Shown piece by piece: positions 1 to 14,760 of a stretch of 64,000 nucleotides of DNA. Source of the stretch: Ephydatia muelleri (lineage: Eukaryota > Porifera > Demospongiae > Spongillida > Spongillidae); assembly GCA_013339895.1 (NCBI GenBank), contig JABACO010000049.1, positions 152,001 through 216,000 on the forward strand, written 5' to 3'. Each line of letters starts with the position of its first letter. The first letter of the stretch is position 1. A model generated the notes under the pieces. It was given only the letters and a program-made list of their open reading frames with translations, had not been told where the DNA came from and made no database searches. A program made the translations under genes and the position numbers.

Positions 1-1136
1 GTCTATAATATAGCCAAAGCTTCTGCGCGAGGTGTGGCGACTGCGGTACGCCCACGCATATGTGAAAAGTCAGTTAGTTGGTAAGCAACGCATGCCGATA
101 GGGACTGACCAAACATTCAGAAATCATGTGTGCACACAATATATCTGTTATGCCTCATGGCAGTGTGCAATGTGATCTGTTCTTTTAATTTATCATTGTC
201 TACTGAACCAGCTAGTAGTTCTAACCAAGAATTATTAACTATTACAATCCTTGCTCGAACCCAGTGGGATATGTCTCATGTCATTCTCTTTGTCAGTAGC
301 ACTCGCGGCATTACTTGCAAAGTGGTTGTATGTTTCAACGCTTATACGTAAGTTCTATCAGTATACATGAAAAAGCTCGGCGATTTATATATAGACTCAA
401 TTGCCTGGTAACCTCGGACAACGCTCAGTTACAATTTCCACTCTTTTCTTGTTCATTTCACTAGTTACGAGCATTATACGTGCATGCATGCACATGCAGT
501 TGATGGTGCATGATCCAATTATGCTGTCATAGTCTGCGATTAATTAGATTAAGTTAATTGTGCATTATGCAAGACAATATCTACAAGGTTTTTCACAATG
601 CGTTCTATAGATCTTGCAAATAAAAAAGCGGGGGAAAATAAAGAATGCAACATCGAACCGTCTGATCCGCAGCCATATAAACCTAGTCGCTCGTATCGGA
701 AGTTTCGTTAGAAACTTCCATATAGGATAGGATTTGACCCCGACTATGAAGTCATTAAAAAAACGCGACCCGTCTGTAACAACACTCCCGACGATCGGAT
801 CGTGTAGCTTGTTTTAGCAATCGATCTAGAAGTCAAAAATGAGTAGTTTCGTTTTTGTTTCATGTCGCAGAACCGCGTGGTTGTAGAGAACAAGAGTGTA
901 CTGCCCGTTCTCGTACCCAGTCTCGGAACAAGGGGCGGGTCGTCTTCTTCTCCTCCTTCTTGGCAACGCATAACTCGGGACAGGAACACTTTTAAGCGAT
1001 CAAAATTTCACCACTAGCTTCAGAATCGGATGGAGGACTCGCTTTTATATAAATAATCGATGTTATACTCTGATACACAATCGACTATCAGCCTATGTCT
1101 TGTATAATTAGACTGGGTGTGAAAAAAAAATTAAGA
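1..1136. other. Gene-free stretch
   Basis: Only short open frames with no recognisable domain. AT-rich with scattered short palindromes. Nothing supported as a gene or RNA. Confidence 0.5.
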
Positions 1137-1415
1137 TAACAAGTAAATAAAAACATTCTCTACGAGACAGTTGGTGGGATATAGGATTTGAAGGCAATTG
1201 GTGCAAGGAAACAAGGTCTTATCAGAAGGGAAAATGTAATAGTCCTATATTTAGCACACAAACAACATACGCCCTAGAAATGTGCTAAATATAGGACTAT
1301 TACATTTTCCCTTCTGATAAGACCATGTTTCCTTGCTTTTTACACCACCAATTGCCTTCAAATCCTATATCCCACCAACCTTCTCGTAGAGAATGTTTTT
1401 ATTTACTTGTAGAAT
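1137..1415. repeat. Fold-back element, about 120-base arms
   Basis: The left arm (from about 1137 to 1257, containing AAAACATTCTCTACGAGA and CCTATATTTAGCACA) is the near-exact reverse complement of 1284-1415. About 25 bases form the loop. No coding capacity, so a non-autonomous fold-back or MITE-type insertion. The family is unknown. Confidence 0.85.
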
Positions 1416-3269
1416 TAATTAATCAACGATGACCTTACTATAATATTATCTCCCACCTTACACGTCAGCTGGCGTGGTCAGAAATTTCAGATAGAAAGGC
1501 GTTTATAATTAGCTGTTTACAAATGCAGACTGCCCGCATAAGTGACATGTTACCTAAGTTGCTCTAGCGGACCCGTGGAGTTGGTCAAATTTGAACGGTT
1601 ATGAAGCATGAAATTACATGTAGAATCGGAGCGACACTTCGGCGAATCGCGTCTCAGTTCTTGTATTTCGAACCCCCCTTCCGTTTTCATACTCAACCAG
1701 GGCTCCGCGAACCCCGGCCCCTTACCAAAATACTGTATGGATCCGCCCCTGTCAAGCGGGGATGTGGCCACTAATAGTTTGTGAACATTTTGTTAGTTAA
1801 TAAACCAAACTACATGTATATTTATTTACTTCATGTAAAGGTACATACATGTAGCCAGCCGTATTTCTGTTCTGACGACCATTTATTCAATAATGGTCAA
1901 GATGGCGGCGCCAGTTACCGAACATTGTTCAAAGGCTCCCCGAACTAGAAAAATCTACGTAATGGTGTTCAAAAAGACATCCTATAGCATGTGTTCCATT
2001 GCTAGTACATAGGGGTAGTGTGGTTTGAATTTGTGTTGAATTTATAAATACTAATGGTTCGGATGTATTCAAAACAAAGTTAGACTTACACCTATTTAAA
2101 TGTATGAAAAATGGTTACTCTTGAATGTAATTAACTAACCGCAAGTTATAAAACATTTGCCACCTCATTTTTACGTGTAGAAAGGTTGTAAGGTACAAAC
2201 TGTGCAAAAATATATATACTATTACATTGAAGATTTCAGTTCGGGAAAGCAAAACATAGCTTCCCATTAACATGTACACAAAATCAATGTTTTCTGACCA
2301 AATTACTGTATTCCTTTTTTTTTTTAATTGAATCTTAAGGAAAATATGAGTTGCCACCCTTTATTATGATTTGCAGCACATTGGTACATGTTTTCATGCC
2401 ATTTGTTTTTTTTTCCATCACTTTACTGGTGCCGCTGATTTCTGCATATACGTTGTTCATTAAGTAAGAGAGTGAGCAGTTTCACCGACATCAAGATGCC
2501 TCATTAGCACTTACAACTGGGCATGAATAATACCACCTAATTCTCAGATCGAAATGTAATGTTGAGATGATCTTCAAGTGTCAATGAATTCTTATTTGGT
2601 TGTTTCATGCAAATTTATACAATTTCTAAAAAACATTTTGGTGTTATAGGTGGGTGTACTGTTGACTAGCTTTGAAAAACATTCACTTGCTTCCTAGTAT
2701 TTTAATACTAGTCATTTGTGTGTTTCAAAAGTATTGTTCTCATGCAATGGAAGCAATCTGCTTATATGCCTGTTTGTCACTAAAGAAAATGTCACTTTGT
2801 CATGGAAGGATGAGCCAACAACTTCACTCACAAAATATAGCTGTTAAAATTAAAAACCCATGTTTGGCACTTTTGTTACTTTCTACTGTGTGGTTGCCCA
2901 ATCCAAAATACTCACCCAGTGAGGTTACCCTACCCATCACCTAAATACTGATGCAACACTGGAAAATACCTTGCAACCTTATTAAACCTTCAGGCTACTA
3001 AATGTGTTTTACCCATCACATTCTCGCATCAACAGGGCGATACATTTTAAATTCACACCAAGAGCTATATTGAATTTATTGCAATCCTATTTCTGACTTA
3101 AATATACACTCTTACTAGTGTCTGATGCAGTGCCTTAATGAAAAGAACAAACCCACTTGATACATGCATGCATGCATGCAGCTACACAAATTCACATACG
3201 ATATTAATCTTCTCAAACCATTGTCACACTCCACCTGGATATCTAAATAATTTCTGAATAACCATAAAA
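1416..3269. other. Gene-free stretch with a MITE end
   Basis: No gene recognised. Around 1650-1750 lies a G/C-rich segment ending GGATCCGCCCCTG, the same terminal motif as elements at 15.2, 24.6, 40.1 and 43.4 kb (hAT-like MITE ends). The rest is AT-rich without structure I can name. Confidence 0.5.
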
Positions 3270-3598
3270 TCACATCCTTACACACACACACAAACACACA
3301 TGCACCCACACATCACACACAATACACACACAAATGCACACACAAACACCTACACACACACGCACATACCCATACAAACAACACTCACTAACACACACTC
3401 ACAAACACACACACAATCACAAATACACACAACACATGCACCCACACATCACACACAACACACACTCACTAACACACACTCACAAACACACACACAATCA
3501 CAAATACACACAACACATGCATCCACACATCACACACAACACACACAAATGCACACACACTCACAAACACACACACAATCACAAATACACACAACACA
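3270..3598. repeat. AC-rich microsatellite/minisatellite
   Basis: Imperfect ACAC tract containing a larger repeat (CACTAACACACACTCACAAAC-type blocks of about 75 bases repeated at least twice). The open frames across it are low-complexity artefacts. Confidence 0.9.
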
Positions 3599-3778
3599 CT
3601 GCGCCACAGCATTTAGTATGCAGAGCTGTGCAGAGTCTGCATACCAACCATATGCAGATGAGTATCGTTGAAGTGTTCATATGCAGACGTCTGCATATGA
3701 ACACTTCAATGATACTCATCTGCATATGGTTGATATGCAGACTCTGCACAGCTCTGCATACTAAATGCTGTGGCGCAG
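3599..3778. repeat. Near-perfect 180-bp palindrome
   Basis: Two 90-base arms are reverse complements with about two mismatches, centred on AGACGTCT near 3688, with virtually no loop. It sits inside the AC-rich repeat, which resumes on the right (3781-3850). It reads as a hairpin MITE inserted into the microsatellite. Confidence 0.9.
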
Positions 3779-4017
3779 AGACACATGCACCCACACATCA
3801 CACACAACACACACAAATGCACACACATACGCATACACACATAAACACACAAACAATGGATACTCCAGCTTTCGAACCAACACACACATCACATACCAAC
3901 AACCTAAATGTAATACTTAGTGTAATTGATTATAATCCCATTTCTGACTTAAATGTACACTCTTACCAGACCCCTGAGGCTGTACGTTGTGTTCAGGATC
4001 TCCCTGAAAGTGTGTAG

Positions 4018-4785
4018 AAATAGAATTCCTGTTCGGGTTTTTTTTGGCATTTCCTTTGTGATGAGATTGGTGTGGGATATAGATTTCGCTAGATGGTTAG
4101 CATTTGTATACAAATGAATGGAAGTGTGTATTAGTCTTTTGAAACCTATAGAGTGTAAAACAGGCAGTACATCTTTAGAGTTATAAAATTGACTACAGCT
4201 GCATAAATCTAAAGGTTACACCTTTCTTGTGTGAGATGCAATTGGTGATAAGTTATAAAGCAATGCCATTTGATCAAACACCTCAAAGTACACACAGTGT
4301 ACATGTAGGTCCTGGCAGGAAAGTGGAGAAAGCATTTGATATTTACATATGAAGATTGGGGCTAAGGGGTTACCGCTGTGTAAGATGGGTTTGTATGGGT
4401 TGTTCGAGAAAGCCAGCTGGATTGTTAGCATTCACTAAGGGTGACTAGACATTCTCAGTAGACTAAGGCATTGTTGTACTGTTTGTGAGTATGTATTGAG
4501 TCAAATAATTCATGAGCATATTTGTCCTTGGAGAAGAGTAGATGTAGAAGGAATGGTTGGTATGTTGATTGCGATTAAGGATCACTTTTAGAATGGATTT
4601 TTGTCTCGATCTTGATTCATCGAACGATGAGTCTGTATACAGCAATTATCACGAAAGTTCTTTTGGAAGTAGCGAATCAGAACAGGAGATACAGTATTTA
4701 GAAACCAAGTGATCTGTTCCGCTATTCCAACATGTATTTTTTAAAGAGAGATGCTAATATGGTTTCATTACCTTACTTTTTTTAA
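4018..4785. other. Gene-free stretch
   Basis: AT-rich sequence with short unsupported frames. No repeat or gene recognised up to the retrotransposon truncation point. Confidence 0.5.
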
Positions 4786-6780
4786 TTTTTTGGCGAAACT
4801 CTCCGCCGCCTAACTGCCAAATGGCTATGTGCTGTTGTGAAAGCTAAGGCAGCCGAGTTTTTCCAGCCACATCAGTTTGGGGTTTCCTGCTCCATGGGGG
4901 CTGAGAAAATAGCACACGGTTTGAGGGCATGCGTCGATCGACAGTGGAAGGATGAGGGTTTCTCAGTTTTGAAATTGGATATGAGGAATGCGTTTAATGT
5001 TGTGTCACGTCAGGCCTTCCTGTCTGAGTGCTCTCTACACTTCCCAGAACTCTACCCCTGGGTTCTGTGGTGTTACGGTCAACATCCAATTTTATGGCAC
5101 CCTATGGGAACATTAACATCTGAATGTGGGGTTCAACAGGGTGATCCCTTAGGTCCTCTTTTATTCTGCCTTGTGTTGAACATCTTGGTGAAGGACATAT
5201 GATCTGACCTTAATTGTGCTAATTTGTCTTTCCATAGCTGGTACCTTGATGATGGGGTTGTGGCTGGTCCGAGCTTGGCAGTTCAGAAGGTATTGGCTTT
5301 GATTGAAGAAAAGGGCCCCCCACTTGGTTTATTGGTCAACTTCTCTAAATGTGAGGTGTTCTCCCCCACAGATGTAAATCTTTTCCGAGGTGAGTTAATA
5401 CGATCTAGCTCGCCCAATATTGTTATTATGGGTGTCCCTATTGGTGACTTAGAGTTTTGTTCCAACTACATTTCAAACAAGTGTGCAAGTGCTAAGTTAC
5501 TGCTGCACAAACTAGAAGAGGTGGGCGCCCAGGATGCCCAAGTTGCCTTGGTCCTTCTACGGCTGTGTGGCTCCTTTTGTAAACTGGCCCATTTTGCTCG
5601 AGCTACCCCACCCTCTCTATCCATCAAGGCTTTGGAGCTTTTTGACATTGATATCTGCCATTGTTTTTCTCAGTGCACTGCAGTAGACACCTCTGATGAG
5701 GCTTGGTTGCAGGCTCAACTCAGTCTTAGTCGTGGGGGTCTTGGGTTGCGGTCTCTATCATCTCATGCTGCTGCAGCTTTCATTGCTTCCCTTTGTTCTT
5801 CGGACTTTAGTTCCCTCTCTAGTTTGCATCTCACCTCAGCAATTGGGAAGTTTAACTCCTCTGTTTCACCATCTGATGGGGTTTCAGTAGAGAGCCTTGC
5901 ACAGCGGCCTCCAATACAGAAAGCCTTATCTGCCAAGATTGATGACTTCCAGTTTAACCAGCTCTTCAACTCATCTTCCTTGGCAGACAGGGCCCGCCTT
6001 TTGTCCATTTCATCTCCCCATGCTTCGTCGTGGTTGTCAGTTGTCCCTTCCGAAGGTCTAGGCCTTCATTTAAATCCTGACCAGTTCCAAGTGGCCATCA
6101 AGTGGTGGCTTGGTCTTGACACATCAGGGGGATCACTGTGCTCCTTATGTCCAGACACTGTGCTCGATCCATTAGGCCATCATGCCTCCACATGTAAGCG
6201 TGGGGGTGATGCTGTGTTTCGCCACAATAGACTTCGCGATGTTGTAGCGGAGTCGTGTAGGTTGGCCCACCTGAGTGTTAAAGTTGAGGCCGGAAAAAAC
6301 CTAACACCAGACCACAGTCATACAAGACCAGCTGATGTCCTTGTCCAGAACTGGTCCAGAGGCAGGCCAGCAGCCTTCGACATCTGTGTGACCTCACCGC
6401 TTAATACACTTACTTTGTCAGAAGCGGGGGTTTGTGCAGGTGCTGCAGCCCAGGCTGGAGAGGTCAGGAAGCACTCAGCTAATGATGACAAATGTGGAGA
6501 TCTGGGTTGGTTTTGTGTCCCCCTGGTGACTGAAACTTATGGAGCATGGGGACCTGAGACCCTGGCCTGTTTCTCCCAGCTGGCTTCGAGGCTTTCCATC
6601 AGGCTTCAAAAGCCCAAATCAGTCATTCTTTATGAACTATATGGTCGCTTAAACACATGTCTCGTTCGTTGTGTTGCTACGGCCATATTAAGTAGGATCC
6701 AGTCCTCGTAACTTTTTCCTGTGTTTATTATTGGTGTAATTTTGTAATAATAAAAATAAGTTTTAAACATGAACAATACT
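4786..6780 (+). mobile_element. 5'-truncated non-LTR retrotransposon with restriction-like endonuclease
   Basis: The reading frame opens abruptly at about 4790 with GETLRRLTAKWLC, a typical mid-RT start, so the 5' part is missing. The RT continues through LDMRNAFNVVSR (motif A), GVQQGDPLGPLLF (motif B) and YLDDG (catalytic motif C, about 5244). The C-terminus has a zinc knuckle C-x2-C...H-x4-C near 6146-6195, then RPADVL...AAFDICV, which resembles the restriction-like endonuclease core of R2-like elements. There is one in-frame TGA (5200-5202), between motifs B and C; the rest (to TAA 6709-6711) is open for 495 codons. A short AT-rich 3' tail follows; no clear target duplication. Clade uncertain. 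Confidence 0.8.
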
Positions 6781-6895
6781 TTTAAAAACATGAAATGCAT
6801 ACAATTAGATGATACTTAAGTAATTAAAAAGAGAAATAATAAGTCAAAAAATTTACTCCATGAATGAGGCCAGAGGAGCACCATCATCAAACCCC

Positions 6896-7252
6896 AGCCC
6901 ACTTCTCCATTTGGTGCGGGATCCTCAAAGACAGAGGCTCACTGCCCGAACCCCTGCAAAAGCGAGCCGTGATCTGATGTAGCTGCTGGTGAGAGAATAG
7001 GCTTTGTCCCACTTTGAAAACAGAGCAGTGGCCATTGTGCTTATTACCTTACTACATAAATGTGCGTTATATTGTGAATTGCTTGCTAGCTAGCCTGCTC
7101 AATTGTATGATGATTGAGTCTGCCCGAGCTGGTAGCGTCTATCGCGATCGTCCCGCGCCCGTAACATAATTTGCTCCCATGGGATATCTAAGCCCACTTC
7201 TCCATTTGGTGCGGGATCCTCTAAGACAGAGGCTCACTGCCCGAACCCCTGC
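6896..7252. repeat. Pair of 62-base direct repeats
   Basis: Positions 6896-6957 and 7191-7252 share an almost identical segment containing TTTGGTGCGGGATCCTC and CAGAGGCTCACTGCCCGAAC. The spacer between them has no gene. Probably fragments of one repeat family. Confidence 0.85.
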
Positions 7253-7253
7253 A

Positions 7254-7933
7254 CACTTTGTGTAGTCTAGTTGTATATGTTTATATTATAAACATAATAT
7301 GGGAAAGTTTCCGAGAAAAGGTGTATTATAAAAAAGCATAATAAAAATGCCTTACGTTTGAAATGCTATAACTTCCGAAGGGTTAACGCTATCGTCTTCC
7401 CATTTTCAGCACTTCATACTACACCATTTCTCCGTGCTACGTGCACATTTTCGCGCTCGTTTCGCGCCAATGATTTGGGCAAATTGCGCTCCGCTCAATG
7501 TATGGGGAGGCGGGGATTATTACATTGGCGCGAATCAAGCGGGAAAACGTGCACGTAGTTTATTCAACTGTATCTCCGTAACAGATGGCATAAAAATTAA
7601 CGAACAGAACAAATCGATAGGTATAGGACCTCTCTACCTACATACCGAATTTGAAGCGATTTCATTACTCCTACAGAAAGTTATGGCGGGTTTGAACCCG
7701 GTGGGGTATCGAACGTTGCAATACTGGCAAGGAGCAAGTGCAAGATCCCAAAAAGTATTTTACCATAGAGAAATGGTGTAATATGAAGTGCTGAAAATAG
7801 GAAGACGATAGCGTTAACCCTTCGGAAGTTATAGCATTTCAAACGTAATGCATTTTTATTATGCTTTTTTATAAAAAAAGCTAGGTCCCTTTTCTCGAAA
7901 ACTTTCCCATATACAACTAGACTACACAAAGTG
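7254..7933. repeat. Fold-back element with about 180-base inverted ends
   Basis: Starts CACTTTGTGTAGTCTAGTTG and ends with its reverse complement. The arms stay paired for about 180 bases, including the GAAATGCTATAACTTCCGAA segment. The interior has no transposase. Related sequence appears at 47.9-48.3 kb and 50.9-51.2 kb. It seems to have cut the end off the adjacent hAT element. Confidence 0.85.
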
Positions 7934-7959
7934 TTTATACAAGTTTAAAAGTTAGTTAT

Positions 7960-9235
7960 ACAGTGTACGTTGAAGTTTTTGTTCCATCGAAGAAAGATGA
8001 CTCTTTCCACCCTTCCTCCATCCATGTGCTCATTCCGCGATCAGTTTTAGCTGTGAGAATACTCTCTCAGAGGGCGCACTGGAAGCTGGAATAGCCAGGT
8101 ACTTGAGAGCCATCAAGGCAACGTGTGGGAACTTGACTTGATTGTCACTCCCCCACTCCATGACATTGTTGACCCGCCAATTGGTAAGTGGCTCTTTTGA
8201 ATTCATCCAACACTATTTCTCTATTGCTTTTATGCGTGTCACTTTCAGAAGCCGATAAGCTCTCACACTAAAAATTTTAATATTAAATTTGTACAAAGCA
8301 ATGAAACTGATTTGCCTCAAAATCAAAGTAGGAATCCAAAGGTATTTGGGTTGTAGGAACTGAACTGTGTTCCATCACTTCCATGTTCGCTTCCAGAGGC
8401 TCGGTGTCTACACCCGCAATGTTCAGAACCTCCTCTTTGAACTGCTTTATAGCATTCTCTCTTTCTCTAGGTGTCAACCAATTCAGGCTTTTATGGCCAA
8501 GGTGAACTAGTGCAGCGACAGTAAGTAAAACTGCTGTAGGATCAAATCTGGTTTTAAATCCAGTCTTGAGATCCAGGTAACACTGGTAGACTTCTGTAGG
8601 AAGCTCACCCCATGTTTTAACACCTATATACATCAACATAATGTACATATATGATAATTATAATTCACTTTAAACATTGTTGTACAACTCAGTGATAATC
8701 CACAATAAAAAAGCAAACCTAGATTCCATTAAGGAGGTGGCCTAGAGCTGCGTTCAAGGTTGTTATTAGTCGAGACAGACCTGACAGTGTGGGATACTTT
8801 TCCCCTTCAATGAAAACTGACATTTCTCTTGAGGGTTTAAGCAGCTGACACTGTGTGTGCATAGAAAAAAATGAATTTTTATACAGGAGTGCTATCATAG
8901 AAACATACTAGCTTGTGTGCTGAATCCCGTTGTTGTTCAGTTGGTATGGATGCAGATTGTATTCAGTGCAAACTTCCTGTATGTAGGGTCTCAGTTTTAT
9001 GCATCTCTCCAACATATAGAATGTAGAATTCCACCGGGTGACTATGTCTTTAATCACTGCATGACAGGCTCCGATCGCATACATTATACATGTAAATTAC
9101 ATCACATGGTAACCGTGTAACGGTTCCCGGTTATTTTGCTAAAAAAACTGGCGGTTTAGTGATTCGCGACCAGTATTACGTCATGCAATTTTTCTGGCGG
9201 TCACGGATACGTACCGTAGCCGTACATTCCACAGC
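7960..9235 (-). pseudogene. Decayed hAT transposon, C-terminal transposase
   Basis: On the minus strand, 8648-8283 encodes a 121-residue piece and 8230-7970 encodes the hAT dimerisation region, with FPHVALMALKYLAIPASSAP followed by SERVFSQLKLIAE. An in-frame TGA follows that motif. The stretch at 9110-9215 (ACGGTTCCCGG..., GGCGGTCACGG) matches the end of the better-preserved copy at 24320-24430. One terminus is lost into the fold-back element on the left. This is a broken relative of the element at 23537-24497. Confidence 0.75.
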
Positions 9236-9405
9236 CGCACATTCCACACCAATTAACACAAATGAACGGCCGTGCGGCCGATGACGTAATTGATTTTGCT
9301 GCTGGCAACGTATTTGAATGTGCTTCCATTCTGGACCTCACCCAGAGGTTGCCTGACTTGGTAATGTCTAGCTCATGTCATTGGCCCCTCCCACTTGAGG
9401 ACCAT

Positions 9406-9414
9406 GGCTATGTC
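9406..9414. repeat. 9-bp target-site duplication, left
   Basis: GGCTATGTC occurs immediately before the element start (9415) and again at 14752-14760, right after its end. Confidence 0.9.
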
Positions 9415-9589
9415 TAGTCTGGCGTAGCCACACCCTCGCGTAGACACGTAGGGTCTGGGGAAATGCCTATACCCGACTGGTTCTAATGAGCAATTATTGC
9501 GTTCTACGTCACGCTGCGTCACGTAATGAGGAATGCAGCGAAATGGGCTAAGATTGGCTTGTAAATTAGCAAACAACACCCACGCGCAC

Positions 9590-9596
<7 letters not shown>
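9415..9596. repeat. Left terminal inverted repeat of the Academ-like element
   Basis: 182 bases, matching 14570-14751 in reverse complement with few differences. The transposase ATG (9590) lies in its last bases, so promoter sequence is probably within the repeat and shared by both genes. Confidence 0.92.
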
Positions 9597-12997
<3,401 letters not shown>

Positions 12998-13150
12998 AAA
13001 CATGCATCATTTCCTAAACCAAGACACCCATTGTTTAAGCATTCTAAATCAGACTTAAAAGACTGGATTTTGCAGCATGCTCTGGAACTATATAATTATT
13101 AAAGTTATCTCTATTTATCGTTATGTTGTCAGCATTGCATTGACAAATAA

Positions 13151-14576
13151 TTACAAAAATGTTAGATCTGCATGGTTAACATTACACTCACCACATTTGC
13201 ATGACAGAGCACATATATCACAACACAGACACTTCACCCCCATATCTATATGTTCATAATTATCTACCTCTCTAAATAACATGTCTCTTCTGCACATGTT
13301 TGTATTGTCTTGATATCTTATCATACCTTGTTCACAGAACCGACTTTGACGACCTATAGTCAAGAGTGTAGCTAAAGCCAGGGACCCATCTCTTCCACCT
13401 CTTCCAGTCTCTTGAATATATGACTCAATGTCACTTGGAGCACCCAGATGAACAATATGTCTCACATCTTTGCAATCCAGTCCCATCCCAAAGGCAATTG
13501 TGGAACAAACAATTCTTAAGGGAGATGATGAGCAGAAACTTGTTATTATTTGTTTTTTGACATCTTCATCTGTGCAGCTAGTAAACATTTCTACCAGCCT
13601 AAACCTTGATTGGTCTGGAGCATCCATTGGCTCTGTAAAGTATATACCTAGGCCATGCTTGAAATACATGTACAGTTTTGAGCAATCTTCTATACGGCGA
13701 CAATAAATGATTGTACGAGGCATTGCTGTCTTTAAGAGAAGCAACTTGGATAGAAGTGGTTTGATAGTATCACCAATGGTTTTGTATGAAGACACTGTAT
13801 ACATCATATTCTTTATACATGGTGACACACATACAACAGCAGGGTCATACAATCCGATCATAGTGGATACCATGGAGCGCAGAGAATGTGTTGCTGTCGC
13901 AGTCAAAGCAAGTATATTGATATTTGGAGGTAATATGCTCCTAACTTCGCCAATACGCAATAGTGTTTTACGAAATGTTTCACCCCTACACAGTAACACA
14001 CGCAAGTGATAATTCCTGCTCAACTAAACTTTTATCTTACCATTTCTTGACTGTATGAGCGAGCTTCATCTATAACTAGTGCCTTCAATCGTGTAGCATA
14101 GACACTTCTTTTAAACATCTCTCTCCACATTCTACTCTCCAGAAGTGCCTCTGGTGTGAAAAACACAAGCTGAAACTTTCCCTGCTTGACCTCCAATTTC
14201 ATTTTTTCATTTGAATTGGCTGTTATAGATCCTGCTAACAGGCCTCTTGAACAGAAGCTGGATACCTATTAATGTGATATATTCAAACGTATACAACATG
14301 ACATGTAACGTACCTGGTCTTCAATGATTGCAATTAGTGGTGTAACAATACAGACTATTGCTGAACGATCACACCGTGTTAGCTTGTCGAATACCCCTGG
14401 CAAACACCCGTAGCAGAGACTCTTGCCATATATCCGGTGGGTAAAACAGCAAATACATCTCGTCCACGGACGAACTCAACTATCACTCTGAGTTGCATTT
14501 CTTTCAGTCCGGAATAGCCGAGCTCTCTCGCCACTTCAGATACAACCATTTCTAAATTGCCGCCTTCAACCGCCAT
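13151..14576 (-). pseudogene. RecQ-like SF2 helicase of the Academ-like element
   Basis: Three minus-strand exons: 14576-14314, 14265-14041, 13985-13151. Visible motifs are LPTGY (motif I), VTPLIAIIEDQ (Ia), DEA box (II), LALTATAT (III), TIIYCR (IV), AFGMGL (V) and QETGRGGRDG (VI), followed by a cysteine-rich tail with repeated CxxC. Two frame losses hit the ATPase core. Two extra bases (AT/TA) sit inside motif I at about 14430, where TGYGKSLCY would otherwise read. Four extra bases (a GCTC-type tandem duplication) at about 14066 break the DEAH box; without them the frame runs DEAHTVKKW and splices in phase to GETFRK. Otherwise open. Start ATG lies in the right terminal repeat. Confidence 0.85.
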
Positions 14577-14751
14577 GTGCGCGTGGGTGTTGTTTGCTAA
14601 TTTACAAGGCAATCTTAGCCCATTTCGCTGCATTCCTCATTACGTGACGCAGCGTGACGTAGAACGCAATAATTGCTCATTAGAACCAGTCGGGTATAGG
14701 CATTTCCCCAGACCCTACGTGTCTACGCGAGGGTGTGGCTACGCCAGACTA
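14570..14751. repeat. Right terminal inverted repeat of the Academ-like element
   Basis: Reverse complement of 9415-9596, ending GGCTACGCCAGACTA; followed by the duplicated GGCTATGTC at 14752-14760. Confidence 0.92.
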
Positions 14752-14760
14752 GGCTATGTC

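Noticed and set aside
744-989. CTCGTACCCAGTCTCGG as another TAGTCTC MITE end
   Set aside because: Only the CTCGTACCCAG core matches; no inverted partner or duplication nearby.
3300-4017. His/Thr-rich 227-residue open frame
   Set aside because: Produced by the AC microsatellite and the palindrome; no start context, splice site or domain.
8917-9120. 67-residue plus-strand frame
   Set aside because: Lies in hAT remnant sequence on the opposite strand; no similarity seen.
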